64,000 bases of DNA from an uncultured Cohaesibacter sp. Its GTDB lineage: Bacteria > Pseudomonadota > Alphaproteobacteria > Rhizobiales > Cohaesibacteraceae. Shown here in pieces: positions 35,413 to 44,016 of this stretch (position 1 is the stretch's first letter; every line of letters begins with the position of its first letter). The position numbers and the translations under genes were made by a program. The notes beneath the pieces were generated by a model that did no database searches, was not told the origin of the DNA, and saw only the letters and a list, made by a program, of their open reading frames with translations. The stretch covers positions 1,627,303 through 1,691,302 of the forward strand of contig NZ_OY761553.1 of assembly GCF_963664735.1 (NCBI RefSeq), read 5' to 3'.

Positions 35413-36192
35413 TTGAACACAGCCGAAAATGAATCCCAAGCACTCGAACGCAAAGACCCGTCAGAATATGGGTTTCTCCACTCCATGGAGTCAGGCGCCG
35501 CAGTAGACGGCCCGGGCATGCGCTTTGTCTTCTTTATGTCCGGCTGCCAATTCAAATGCCTTTATTGCCACAATCCCGATACATGGAAGCTGCATAACGG
35601 CACTTACATCGATATCGAAGGCGTTCTGAAGGAAATCAAAGGCTATGCCCGGTTTCTCAAATTTGCCGGAGGCGTAACATTCTCCGGTGGCGAACCGATG
35701 ATGCAGGCGCCTTTCGTTGGCGCCGCCGCAAAGGCCATCAAGGAGAAGTTCGACCTCCACATTGCGCTCGATACACAAGGCTTTCTGCATGGCAATGTGG
35801 AAGATGACTGGTTCGACGCATTCGACCTGATCATGCTCGATATCAAGCATATCAATCCGGACGTTTATCTTGAACTGACATCGCAGCCACTACAGCCGAC
35901 GCTGGACTTCGCTCAGCGCATGGTGCGCCTCAAGAAGCAAATGCGCATTCGTTACGTCCTCGTTCCCGATTGGACCGATGCTAAGGAAGATATCGAGAAA
36001 ATGGCCGACTATGTCGCCAGCCTTGGTGATGTGATTGAATTGGTTGAAGTGTTGCCATTTCACCAGCTTGGCACATCCAAATGGGAAAAGCTCGGCCTTG
36101 AATATAAGCTGAAAGATCTGCGCACTCCGACCAACGAGGAAGCAGAAGCTGCACGCGAGATTTTCCGTGCGCGCGGTCTGGAAACGACCTGA
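35413..36192 (+). CDS. pflA: Pyruvate formate-lyase activating enzyme
   Basis: Radical SAM enzyme of 259 residues that abstracts the hydrogen from the PFL glycine to make the active radical. The [4Fe-4S] motif CX3CX2C is seen as CQFKCLYC near residues 44-51, with the SAM-binding GGEP later (TFSGGEPMMQ). The start is TTG 35413: a perfect AAAGGAGGA box lies six bases before it, and the longer frame upstream has no such signal. It is 270 bases after pflB and past that gene's terminator, so its level is probably set low relative to pflB, as expected for an activase. Confidence 0.96.
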   Translation: MNTAENESQALERKDPSEYGFLHSMESGAAVDGPGMRFVFFMSGCQFKCLYCHNPDTWKLHNGTYIDIEGVLKEIKGYARFLKFAGGVTFSGGEPMMQAPFVGAAAKAIKEKFDLHIALDTQGFLHGNVEDDWFDAFDLIMLDIKHINPDVYLELTSQPLQPTLDFAQRMVRLKKQMRIRYVLVPDWTDAKEDIEKMADYVASLGDVIELVEVLPFHQLGTSKWEKLGLEYKLKDLRTPTNEEAEAAREIFRARGLETT

Positions 36193-36218
36193 TCCAGAAG
36201 CTCAAGCCAAAAGAAACA

Positions 36219-36258
36219 AGCTCCTTCTCAAGCATCGTTGAGAAGGGGCTTTTCTTTG
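36219..36258 (+). terminator. Rho-independent terminator of pflA
   Basis: AGCTCCTTCTCAA (36219-36231) pairs with TTGAGAAGGGGCT (36238-36250), 13 pairs with one G-T and a six-base loop, then TTTCTTTG. It begins 26 bases after the stop. Confidence 0.9.
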
Positions 36259-36324
36259 TCTTGGAGGCAGATGCCTGTACAAACGAATTGTGCCTATGTC
36301 AGGACCAGTTATAGCCCTGATTGA

Positions 36325-37350
36325 TCAGAAGGAATCGAGTTCAATGCGCAATCCGGCCTCGGCATTTGAACGCTCCATGGCCTCGATGAAGCGCTGCACC
36401 TTGAGGGCATCACGGCCCGTTGCATATAGGTGATCGGCTTTGCCTTCGACAACATCGGCGAAGTTTTCGATAATCCGCATGTGCCAATCGGATGGAAAAG
36501 CCATTGGATCGGCTCCGGCTCCGGAATTGCCCCGTTCCTCATATTTCTCTTCGTGACCATCACGCAAGATCACTTTCAGACTGCCCCCTTCAAGAATGGC
36601 CGAGCCCAGCGTACCATCAACGCGGATTGACTCTGAGGCACCCGGAAAACTCGCCGTTGTGGCACAGATTGAGCCAACAGCGCCCATTTCGAACAGAACG
36701 GCAGCGCTTGCAAAATCCTCGGATTCCATGTCGTGCAATTGTGTGGTTGCCAGCATGGCCTGCACGGACTTTACCGGCCCGAACAGATGGAGCATCAGAT
36801 CAAGCACATGAATGGCTTGCGTGATGAGAACTCCGCCTCCATCCTGATCATAGGTTCCACGACCCGGCTGATCATAATATTCCTGCGGACGCCACCATGG
36901 CACATCGACGCGGACCATGGCGATATCGCCGAGCTGTTTGGTTTCGAGCAATTCTTTCAGGTGCGTCGCGCCAGACCTTGTTCTGTGCTGAAAGACCGTC
37001 CCCAGATGCAGATTGGCCTTCTCCATGATTTCAACCAGCTCGGTCGCAGCCGAGAGGGTGCGCTCGATGGGCTTTTCCATGAGAATGTGCTTGCCAGCGG
37101 CAGCAAGCGTGGTGACGATTTCTTTTCGGCTATCCGGTGGGGTCAGCAACAGAACAGCTTCGGTTTCAGGGTCTGCTGCGATGGCTTCAACGGAGGGGAA
37201 GGCTTTGATCTGCATTGCTTCGGCGGCAGAATCCCGGCGGGTTTTGCTGCGCATATAAAGTCCGGTCAGCTCTATCCGCTCATTCAGGGATTCCAGCGCA
37301 GCAACATGGGCGCGAGCGGCCATGCCCAATCCGATTACAGCGAGCTTCAT
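36325..37350 (-). CDS. Gfo/Idh/MocA-family oxidoreductase
   Basis: NAD(P)-dependent dehydrogenase of 341 residues. The Rossmann fold starts at residue 1 (MKLAVIGLGMAARAHVAAL), followed by the family's EKPIERTLSAA motif near 92-102, with the catalytic-site lysine of the EKP motif. The C-terminal alpha/beta domain contains DQDGGGVLITQAIHVLDLM near 165-183, with the GGxxxDxGxHxxD-like pattern. It likely oxidises or reduces a sugar, inositol or uronate derivative. It is a single gene with an AAGGAGGGAC box, between pflA and pyc, with no transporter nearby. Substrate unknown. Confidence 0.9.
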   Translation of the reverse strand: MKLAVIGLGMAARAHVAALESLNERIELTGLYMRSKTRRDSAAEAMQIKAFPSVEAIAADPETEAVLLLTPPDSRKEIVTTLAAAGKHILMEKPIERTLSAATELVEIMEKANLHLGTVFQHRTRSGATHLKELLETKQLGDIAMVRVDVPWWRPQEYYDQPGRGTYDQDGGGVLITQAIHVLDLMLHLFGPVKSVQAMLATTQLHDMESEDFASAAVLFEMGAVGSICATTASFPGASESIRVDGTLGSAILEGGSLKVILRDGHEEKYEERGNSGAGADPMAFPSDWHMRIIENFADVVEGKADHLYATGRDALKVQRFIEAMERSNAEAGLRIELDSF

Positions 37351-37539
37351 AGTCCCTCCTTCACTCGGTTACACTCAACTTCGGCGTTATTTCTCACCGT
37401 GATATTGTTTTTATAGTTTCTAACGATGGGGTAAAGTTTCCGTTTTGACAAGCCAAGAGTTGTCATGACGGACAAGCAATTGATGCAACTTCGGTATCAA
37501 CTCTTACAAGGCGGGCTCATATAGCGGACCCAAGAGGAC

Positions 37540-37580
37540 AAAAAAGCCGCTACAAGAGCAATCCTGCAGCGGCTTTTTTT
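37540..37580 (-). terminator. Rho-independent terminator of pyc
   Basis: AAAAAAGCCGCT (37540-37551) pairs with AGCGGCTTTTTT (37568-37579). On the minus strand the GC-rich stem is followed by a T-run, 20 bases after the pyc stop. The symmetric A and T tracts make it bidirectional. Confidence 0.9.
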
Positions 37581-37599
37581 GATAGAACAGCGAGCTTGT

Positions 37600-40500
37600 C
37601 TATTCTTCGAACTCGATCAGCAGATCCTTGGCATCGATCTTGCCGCCCGGCGTGACATGGACTTCCTTGATCACGGCATCACGCTCGGCGTGGATACCGG
37701 TTTCCATCTTCATCGCCTCAATGGTGAGCAGAAGATCTCCGGTGCGGACCTTCTGACCGGCCTTGACGCCGATGGTGGCAACAACGCCGGGCATTGGTGC
37801 GCCGATATGGTTCGGGTTGTTCGGTTCTGCTTTCGGGCGCATGGCCGTGGACGACTTGACCAGACGGTTAGGCACCGTGACCGACCGTGGCTGACCGTTC
37901 AGTTCGAAATAGACTTTTACGTCGCCCTCGTCATTGGTCTCCGAGATGGCCTGCATGCGAATTTCCAGCGTTTTGCCCGGAGAAATTTCGGCAGAGATTT
38001 CCTCGCCCTGCTCCATGCCATAGAAGAAGGTCTTCGTAGGCAAGGTGCGAACCGGACCGTAAGCACGGTGGCGGCCCATATAGTCCAGGAACACCTTCGG
38101 ATACATCAGATAGCCGTTGAGATCCTCATCATCCACTTCAAAGCCTTCAAGTTCTTCGGAGAGCTTCTTGCGGACATCTTCCAGATCCACAGCAGGCAAA
38201 TGCTTACCGGGACGCTCGGTGTTGGGCTTTTCTCCTTTGAGAACCTTCTCGATGATGTTGGCAGGGAACCCACCTTCTGGCTGCCCCAGATTGCCGCGCA
38301 TCATGTCGATAACCGAATCCGGGAAGGACAAGTCAACCGTCGGGTCTTCCACCTGTTTGCGGGTTAGCCCCTGACTGACCATCATCAGAGCCATATCACC
38401 AACGACCTTGGAAGACGGAGTTACTTTTGGAATATCGCCAAACATCAGGTTCACATCGGCATAGGTTTGCGCCACCTCGTGCCAACGTTCTTCAAGACCC
38501 ATGCTGCGCGCCTGTGCCTTCAGGTTGGTATATTGGCCGCCTGGCATCTCATGCAGATAGACCTCAGACGCCGGAGCGCTGGTGCCACTTTCAAAGGCAG
38601 CATATTGACCACGCACCGCTTCCCAATATTCGGAAATGTCGCGGATGGCTTCCACATCGAGACCAGAATCTCGTTCGGTGTTGCGCACCGCTTCAACGAT
38701 AGAACCAAGGCACGGTTGAGAGGTGGAGCCAGAGAAGGCATCCATGGCCGCATCAACCACATCAACCCCGGCTTCTGTTGCAGCCAGAACCGTAGCCGCC
38801 GAAATGCCGGAGGTATCGTGGGTGTGCAGGTGAAGAGGTAGGCCCACCTCTTCCTTCAAAGCCTTGACGAGCACTTTTGCCTGTGCTGGCTTGAGCAAAC
38901 CAGCCATATCCTTGAGGCCAAGAATATGGGCGCCCGCATCTCGCAGCTCCTTGCCCATCTTGACATAATAGTTCAGATCATACTTCGCCCGGTTTGGATC
39001 GAAAATATCACCGGTGTAGCAGATCGTACCTTCGCACAGCTTGTTGTTTTCCAGAACAGCATCCATGGCGACCCGCATATTCTCAACCCAGTTAAGGGAG
39101 TCGAAAACGCGGAACAGGTCAACTCCGGTGATGGCGGCCTGCTTGACAAAACTCTGAACCACATTGTCCGGATAGTTGGTATAGCCAACGCCATTGGAGC
39201 CGCGCAGCAGCATCTGGATCATGATGTTTGGCATGGTGGCGCGCAGATCTCGCAGACGCTGCCATGGGCATTCCTGCAAGAAGCGATAGGCCACATCGAA
39301 CGTCGCCCCACCCCATGCTTCGACAGAGAAGAGCTGAGGCAGGTTAAGCGCATAGCTTGGAGCCACCTTGATCATGTCAATGGAACGCATGCGGGTCGCC
39401 AGCAGCGACTGATGCCCATCGCGCATGGTGGTGTCGGTCAGGAGCAGCTGTTTCTGTTCAGCCAACCAATCGGCGACGGCCTTAGGCCCTTTCTCGTCGA
39501 GCAGATTGCGTGTTCCTGCGGCGGGCTTTTCAGCACGTGGAGCCGGAATGACGGGTGCCCGAAGCCCCTCGGCCGGACGCGGACGATCCTTGGCTTCAGG
39601 ATGACCGTTCACGGTGATGTCGGCAATGTAGGTCAGCACCTTGGTGCCGCGGTCGCGACGCTTCTTAAAGGTGAAAAGCTCCGGCGTGGTGTCGATGAAC
39701 TTGGTCGTATAAGTATTGTTGAGGAATGTCGGGTGCTTGAGCAGATTTTCCACGAAACGAATGTTGGTCGAAACACCGCGCACGCGGAATTCACGCAAGG
39801 CGCGATCCATACGGGCAATAGCCTGTTCTGGTGTCGGCGCCCATGCGGTCACCTTGGTCAGAAGACTATCGTAATAACGGGTGATGACACCGCCAGTATA
39901 TGCCGTGCCGCCATCAAGACGCACGCCCATGCCGGTCGCAGAGCGGTAGGCATTGAGACGACCATAATCGGGAATGAAGTTGTTCTGGGGATCTTCGGTG
40001 GTAACACGGCACTGAAGTGCGTGGCCGTGCAGCTGAATGCCTTCCTGAGAGGAGACGCCGGTAGCTTCCTCAATGGTTTTGCCTTCCGCGATCTTGATCT
40101 GTGCCTGCACGATGTCGACGCCGGTAACTTCCTCGGTGACCGTATGCTCCACCTGAACGCGCGGGTTGACTTCGATGAAGTAGAAATGGCCGCTTTCCAT
40201 ATCCATCAGGAATTCGACCGTCCCTGCGCACTCGTAATTCACATGCTTACAGATCTTGTAGCCAAGCTCGCAGATTTCCTTGCGCTGTTCATCCGTCAGA
40301 TAGGGCGCTGGCGCACGTTCGACGACTTTCTGGTTGCGACGCTGCACCGAACAGTCACGCTCATAAAGGTGATACATGCCGCCATGGCAATCGCCCAGAA
40401 TCTGGACTTCCACATGGCGGGCACTGGTAATCATCTTTTCCAGATAGCCTTCACCGTTGCCAAAGGCATTCTCTGCCTCGCGGCGACCTTCGCGGATTTT

Positions 40501-41046
40501 GTCTTCCAGTTCTTCGGGACCATAGATCGGACGCATGCCGCGTCCGCCGCCGCCCCAGCTGGCTTTCAGCATCAGGGGATAGCCGATTTTCTCCGCTTCC
40601 ACAGCGATCTCAGCCATATCATCGCCGAGCACTTCGGTTGCCGGAATGACAGGTACGCCAGCCTCAATAGCCACCTTGCGCGCCGAGGCCTTGTCGCCCA
40701 GCTTGCGCATGGTTTCCGCTTTAGGACCGATGAACGTGATGCCTGCCTTGGTGCAGGCGTCGACGAATTCAGGGTTTTCAGAGAGCAAACCGTAGCCCGG
40801 ATGGATTGCATCGGCACCGCATTCCTTGGCGACCCGAATAATCTCGGAAATAGACAAATATGCCGCAACCGGCCCCATGCCCGCACCAACGCGATAGGCT
40901 TCATCCGCCTTGAACCGGTGCAAGCTCAGCTTGTCTTCTTCTGCATAAATCGCAACTGTCCGCTTGCCCAGCTCGTTTGCTGCGCGCATGACACGAATGG
41001 CGATTTCACCACGGTTTGCAATCAGGATTTTTTTGAAGTCAGCCAT
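37600..41046 (-). CDS. pyc: Pyruvate carboxylase
   Basis: Single-chain biotin enzyme of 1148 residues making oxaloacetate from pyruvate, bicarbonate and ATP. Domains in order: biotin carboxylase (about 1-460, starting KILIANRGEIAIRVMRAA, with the ATP-grasp loop WGGGGRGM near 168), carboxyltransferase (about 540-830, with the metal-binding TDTTMRDGHQS and the HLHTHDTSG motif), the tetramerisation region, and the biotinyl domain with Lys1113 in EAMKMETG. Length is normal for the alpha4-type enzyme. A perfect FNR-type box lies 234 bases upstream. In this setting it may feed both gluconeogenesis and anaerobic succinate formation. It has its own terminator. Confidence 0.97.
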   Translation of the reverse strand: MADFKKILIANRGEIAIRVMRAANELGKRTVAIYAEEDKLSLHRFKADEAYRVGAGMGPVAAYLSISEIIRVAKECGADAIHPGYGLLSENPEFVDACTKAGITFIGPKAETMRKLGDKASARKVAIEAGVPVIPATEVLGDDMAEIAVEAEKIGYPLMLKASWGGGGRGMRPIYGPEELEDKIREGRREAENAFGNGEGYLEKMITSARHVEVQILGDCHGGMYHLYERDCSVQRRNQKVVERAPAPYLTDEQRKEICELGYKICKHVNYECAGTVEFLMDMESGHFYFIEVNPRVQVEHTVTEEVTGVDIVQAQIKIAEGKTIEEATGVSSQEGIQLHGHALQCRVTTEDPQNNFIPDYGRLNAYRSATGMGVRLDGGTAYTGGVITRYYDSLLTKVTAWAPTPEQAIARMDRALREFRVRGVSTNIRFVENLLKHPTFLNNTYTTKFIDTTPELFTFKKRRDRGTKVLTYIADITVNGHPEAKDRPRPAEGLRAPVIPAPRAEKPAAGTRNLLDEKGPKAVADWLAEQKQLLLTDTTMRDGHQSLLATRMRSIDMIKVAPSYALNLPQLFSVEAWGGATFDVAYRFLQECPWQRLRDLRATMPNIMIQMLLRGSNGVGYTNYPDNVVQSFVKQAAITGVDLFRVFDSLNWVENMRVAMDAVLENNKLCEGTICYTGDIFDPNRAKYDLNYYVKMGKELRDAGAHILGLKDMAGLLKPAQAKVLVKALKEEVGLPLHLHTHDTSGISAATVLAATEAGVDVVDAAMDAFSGSTSQPCLGSIVEAVRNTERDSGLDVEAIRDISEYWEAVRGQYAAFESGTSAPASEVYLHEMPGGQYTNLKAQARSMGLEERWHEVAQTYADVNLMFGDIPKVTPSSKVVGDMALMMVSQGLTRKQVEDPTVDLSFPDSVIDMMRGNLGQPEGGFPANIIEKVLKGEKPNTERPGKHLPAVDLEDVRKKLSEELEGFEVDDEDLNGYLMYPKVFLDYMGRHRAYGPVRTLPTKTFFYGMEQGEEISAEISPGKTLEIRMQAISETNDEGDVKVYFELNGQPRSVTVPNRLVKSSTAMRPKAEPNNPNHIGAPMPGVVATIGVKAGQKVRTGDLLLTIEAMKMETGIHAERDAVIKEVHVTPGGKIDAKDLLIEFEE

Positions 41047-41279
41047 AACTATTCCCGGTTTCTATTCTCAAGCGAGCCCCATATGCCTCTCGCCAGAGAA
41101 AAAGGATGATCGAAAAGGATGGGGATATTTCCAGCCCGAATCTGAAGCCCCCGTTTCACTTTGTCCTTATTAGACAGAGCAAGATATTATCGCGCGATAC
41201 GGGTAATTCTACCAAGCACTTTTCTTACAAATTTGTCGAATCTTGCATCATGAAATCGGCCTTGTGGACATCGATATAA

Positions 41280-41293
41280 TTGATATATATCAA
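41280..41293. promoter_or_regulatory. Perfect FNR/CRP-family anaerobic box upstream of pyc
   Basis: TTGAT-ATAT-ATCAA matches the FNR consensus TTGAT-N4-ATCAA at all ten positions and is fully palindromic. It lies in the 326-base gap between pyc and the thioesterase gene, both on the minus strand, centred about 240 bases upstream of the pyc start. If activating from the usual -41.5 position, transcription of pyc would start near 41245, with a leader of about 200 bases. The remainder of the gap (41047-41372) shows nothing else clear. Confidence 0.65.
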
Positions 41294-41372
41294 ATTGAAC
41301 AGGAAGAACAATAGCCCATTCCCGTATTAGTGGTTCTCAGCCCCAAACTCTTTAAAAACTTGTGGAGGGTAT

Positions 41373-41813
41373 TTAGTGATCAGCCGTACTGATGCTTGCA
41401 AACAGAGTTTTCAGTCCGTCTCTGATTGGCTCGGGTTTGCGGCTTTTCTCGTTGACATAGACATGCACGAAATGGCCACGGGCAGATGTCATCTCATCAT
41501 CATTACGAAACAGGCCAATTTCATAACGCACCGAAGTTGTCCCGACATGGGTTATCCGCAACCCCACGGTCACGACATCGGGAAAAGAAATTTCCTCAAA
41601 ATAGGTACAGCCATTTTCTACCACAACGCAAATCTGCTCATCACGGGAAGTATCCAGAGACGTATTCTTCATTAGCCAGCCAGCAATGGCACTGTCGAAA
41701 AAAGAATAATGCACTGCGTTATTGAGATGACCGAAACTGTCGTTGTCGTTCCAGCGTGTTGGAACAACCTCAAAGCATTTATAGTCAGCTCTGCTATCAG
41801 GAACGATCCGCAT
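41373..41813 (-). CDS. Acyl-CoA thioesterase, 4HBT hotdog family
   Basis: Hotdog-fold thioesterase of 146 residues, of the YbgC/FadM type. The N-terminal helix-strand TRWNDNDSFGHLNNAVHYSFF (residues 19-39) carries the family's active-site aspartate region with D-x-GHxNN pattern. Substrate is probably a short or medium acyl-CoA or a hydroxybenzoyl-CoA-like thioester; not determinable here. It is preceded by the SEL1-repeat gene's terminator at 41863 and stands alone on the minus strand. Confidence 0.85.
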   Translation of the reverse strand: MRIVPDSRADYKCFEVVPTRWNDNDSFGHLNNAVHYSFFDSAIAGWLMKNTSLDTSRDEQICVVVENGCTYFEEISFPDVVTVGLRITHVGTTSVRYEIGLFRNDDEMTSARGHFVHVYVNEKSRKPEPIRDGLKTLFASISTADH

Positions 41814-41862
41814 TATAACTTCCTTACTCTACGAATTTTTGCAATACACAGGATAACCTTGA

Positions 41863-41899
41863 AAAATGAGAAGCAAGTCATGGGCTTTCTTCTCATTTT
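41863..41899 (-). terminator. Terminator of the SEL1-repeat gene
   Basis: AAAATGAGAAG (41863-41873) pairs with CTTCTCATTTT (41889-41899), eleven pairs and a 15-base loop. On the minus strand it ends in a five-base T-run, 60 bases after the stop of the SEL1-repeat gene. Confidence 0.7.
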
Positions 41900-41959
41900 C
41901 TCCAAAATAATCGATATAAAAAGCGATCAGCGTATCATCGCCCAATGGTATTTTTTCGG

Positions 41960-43627
41960 CTACTGTTGGGCGTTGCGTTTAAACATGATCAGTGCTCTTC
42001 GCGTACCCGAACCAAAATCGGCATCGATGATACTTTTGTAAAAGCCCTTTTCTTTCAGAATTTTCTGGATTTCCTGACGGGTCTCCTCAGAAAGAACGCC
42101 GGGGGCCTCAAACAGGATTTTCTGAGTATCCTTATCATCACCCGCAAAAGCAGAAAGGATCAATTCCGCGGCCTTTCTGGGGTCCTGTTCAACGCCATGT
42201 CCGCGATCGTAGAATATACCCAGATCGGCAGAAGCTTCGGCGATTTTCAAAGCGCTTGCCTTGGCGAACAGTTCTGCTGCGCGCTTATAGTTGCGCGCAG
42301 TGCCGACACCATCGCGATACATGGATGCGGCAAAAACCATGCCGCCGGGATTTCCATTTTTGGCAGCCTTCTCAAACCATGAAAGCGCTTCAGACTGGCT
42401 TTTGCCGACGGTTTCCCCGTTTTTATACATGACGCCCAAATATGCCATCGATTGACCGCTCCCCAACTCGGCACCTCTGAGGGTTGCCGAATAGGCCAGC
42501 TCGCGCTTTCCTGCCTTGTGAAAACCGCGTGTTAGCTGAGTGTAGAAGCGGGCTTCTTCCGGGTGGGACGCAATGGCTTCCTGACAGGCTTCAATAACCT
42601 TTTCTGCATTAAGATCTGCATAGAAGACGCCCTTGGCGACCGCATCAGGATCAAATGGATGAGCGGCCAAGCGGTCACAGTCCGTTTCAGGCGCCGGGGT
42701 TGCAGGTTTTGCTTGGGTGACCGCAGCATCAGCCTTGGTTGCAGCCTTTAATTCAACAGATTTCGTCTCTGCTTTGGGCTCAATCGGCTCAGCCATATCT
42801 TCTTTGGGCGCAGCTGTGCCTGTGGGCGCGGGTACAGGAGCCGCTTGCTCCGACTCTGAAGCGGGTTCCTCTATCTGCTTTTGCTCGGCAGCCTCTGGCG
42901 CAGAGGTAACCGGAACACTCGGTTCAAGCTCTTCAGATGGCGTTTGGACTGGTAGTTCCTCAACCTCTTTTTTCTCGACCTCAGAAGTAGCATCGGGCTC
43001 TGTTGCAGGCTCAGCAGCTTTCTCAGTTGCGGCCTGTGCGGTTTCTTTAGCAGGTTCAACTTGGGCGACCGGTTCCACCGGTTTTTGTGTTGCTTCGGTT
43101 TCAGCTTCCACTTTTTCTGTTTTTACTGGTGCCTCTTGCGGCTTTTGCTCGTTAGCGCTAGCCGGAGCGAGAGGGGTGACAGGAGATGGGGCCTGCTGCG
43201 CGGCGGGTTCTGCCGCATTGACTTCGGCTGCTGTGATCTTCATTTCGCTTGAAGAAAGTGCACTCGGCTGATTGGCAAAAGTGTTGATCGCGGCGCCATC
43301 GCCCACCTTGGGCATCTTCAGAGGCACTTTGCTTGGCTCAACAACGATCTTGTTTCCCTGAACCTCCTTGACGGTCCAAGCAAGGTCTGGCTGCCCGGTT
43401 TGCTCACCGGATGCATCTGCTTCAAATTCAACCTTGTCACCAATCGAAACCATTTCGTTTGCCGGAAGAGCGAGTTCAATGTTTCCACTGTAGAGAACTG
43501 CCGAGACAGAAGTTTTCACTTCAACCATTCCGGCATGTGCCATCATGGCTGAGAGCAGCAGGGAGATGCCCCCTAATCCGGCACATTTGAGCGCGGTTTG
43601 GCTCATTCCACTCCAGCTAACACCCAT
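41960..43627 (-). CDS. Secreted SEL1-repeat protein with long acidic linker and peptidoglycan-binding-like end
   Basis: Envelope protein of 555 residues. ATG 43627 follows a GAGGGG box and opens a Sec signal peptide (hydrophobic GGISLLLSAMMAHA, cut near residue 32). Residues ~33-130 form a beta-rich domain. Residues ~140-320 are a low-complexity stretch rich in Ala, Pro, Glu and Lys, resembling the TonB-type linkers that span the periplasm. Residues ~325-500 hold TPR/SEL1-like repeats (for example AMAYLGVMYKNGETVG-like and GMVFAASMYRDGVGTARNYK). The end (KILKEKGFYKSIIDADFGS-type) looks like a PG_binding_1 peptidoglycan-binding module. It diverges from the alpha-2-macroglobulin gene. No known protein with this exact order comes to mind; function unknown. 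Confidence 0.75.
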   Translation of the reverse strand: MGVSWSGMSQTALKCAGLGGISLLLSAMMAHAGMVEVKTSVSAVLYSGNIELALPANEMVSIGDKVEFEADASGEQTGQPDLAWTVKEVQGNKIVVEPSKVPLKMPKVGDGAAINTFANQPSALSSSEMKITAAEVNAAEPAAQQAPSPVTPLAPASANEQKPQEAPVKTEKVEAETEATQKPVEPVAQVEPAKETAQAATEKAAEPATEPDATSEVEKKEVEELPVQTPSEELEPSVPVTSAPEAAEQKQIEEPASESEQAAPVPAPTGTAAPKEDMAEPIEPKAETKSVELKAATKADAAVTQAKPATPAPETDCDRLAAHPFDPDAVAKGVFYADLNAEKVIEACQEAIASHPEEARFYTQLTRGFHKAGKRELAYSATLRGAELGSGQSMAYLGVMYKNGETVGKSQSEALSWFEKAAKNGNPGGMVFAASMYRDGVGTARNYKRAAELFAKASALKIAEASADLGIFYDRGHGVEQDPRKAAELILSAFAGDDKDTQKILFEAPGVLSEETRQEIQKILKEKGFYKSIIDADFGSGTRRALIMFKRNAQQ

Positions 43628-44016
43628 TTTCAAACCCCTCTCTCCACTCACTGCGAATCTCTCGCTTTGCACGTTCCTACAGCGTTACCATTTTATGAAC
43701 CGGTTTGCATGACTTTGACATGCGCAATCAAGTCTGCAAGCCCGAACCTGATCTCTTGGGTTGTATGTGAATGCGATACGTCATTCCGTGTCAATAAGCC
43801 GCCTAATCCCGTCATGATGCAATTTGTCAATGCTCGTGCAAATCAAAAACAATTTATTTCGACTAAGACATCTTTTCACTCACATTTGCCGTATTCATGC
43901 TTCATAATGCCAAGGCATGTTTTAAAGCTTAGATTTTTTGAATATCGCTATTCTCTTGGCCGTGGACAGGTCTATAAGAGGGCGCGGATTGCGAATTGAT
44001 GATGATCGGAGGGACC
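43628..44016. other. Divergent promoter region of SEL1 and A2M genes
   Basis: About 390 bases between the two divergent envelope genes. It must hold both promoters and any shared control site. The clearest sites are the two ribosome-binding sites (GAGGGG on the minus strand, GGAGGG at 44008-44013 on the plus strand). A weak GCATG-N7-CATGC repeat lies near 43705-43725. Nothing else stands out. Confidence 0.4.

Noticed and set aside
38926-41109. A 727-codon open frame antisense to pyc
   Set aside because: It overlaps the whole biotin carboxylase and carboxyltransferase coding region with no recognisable domain; its openness follows from the codon bias of pyc.
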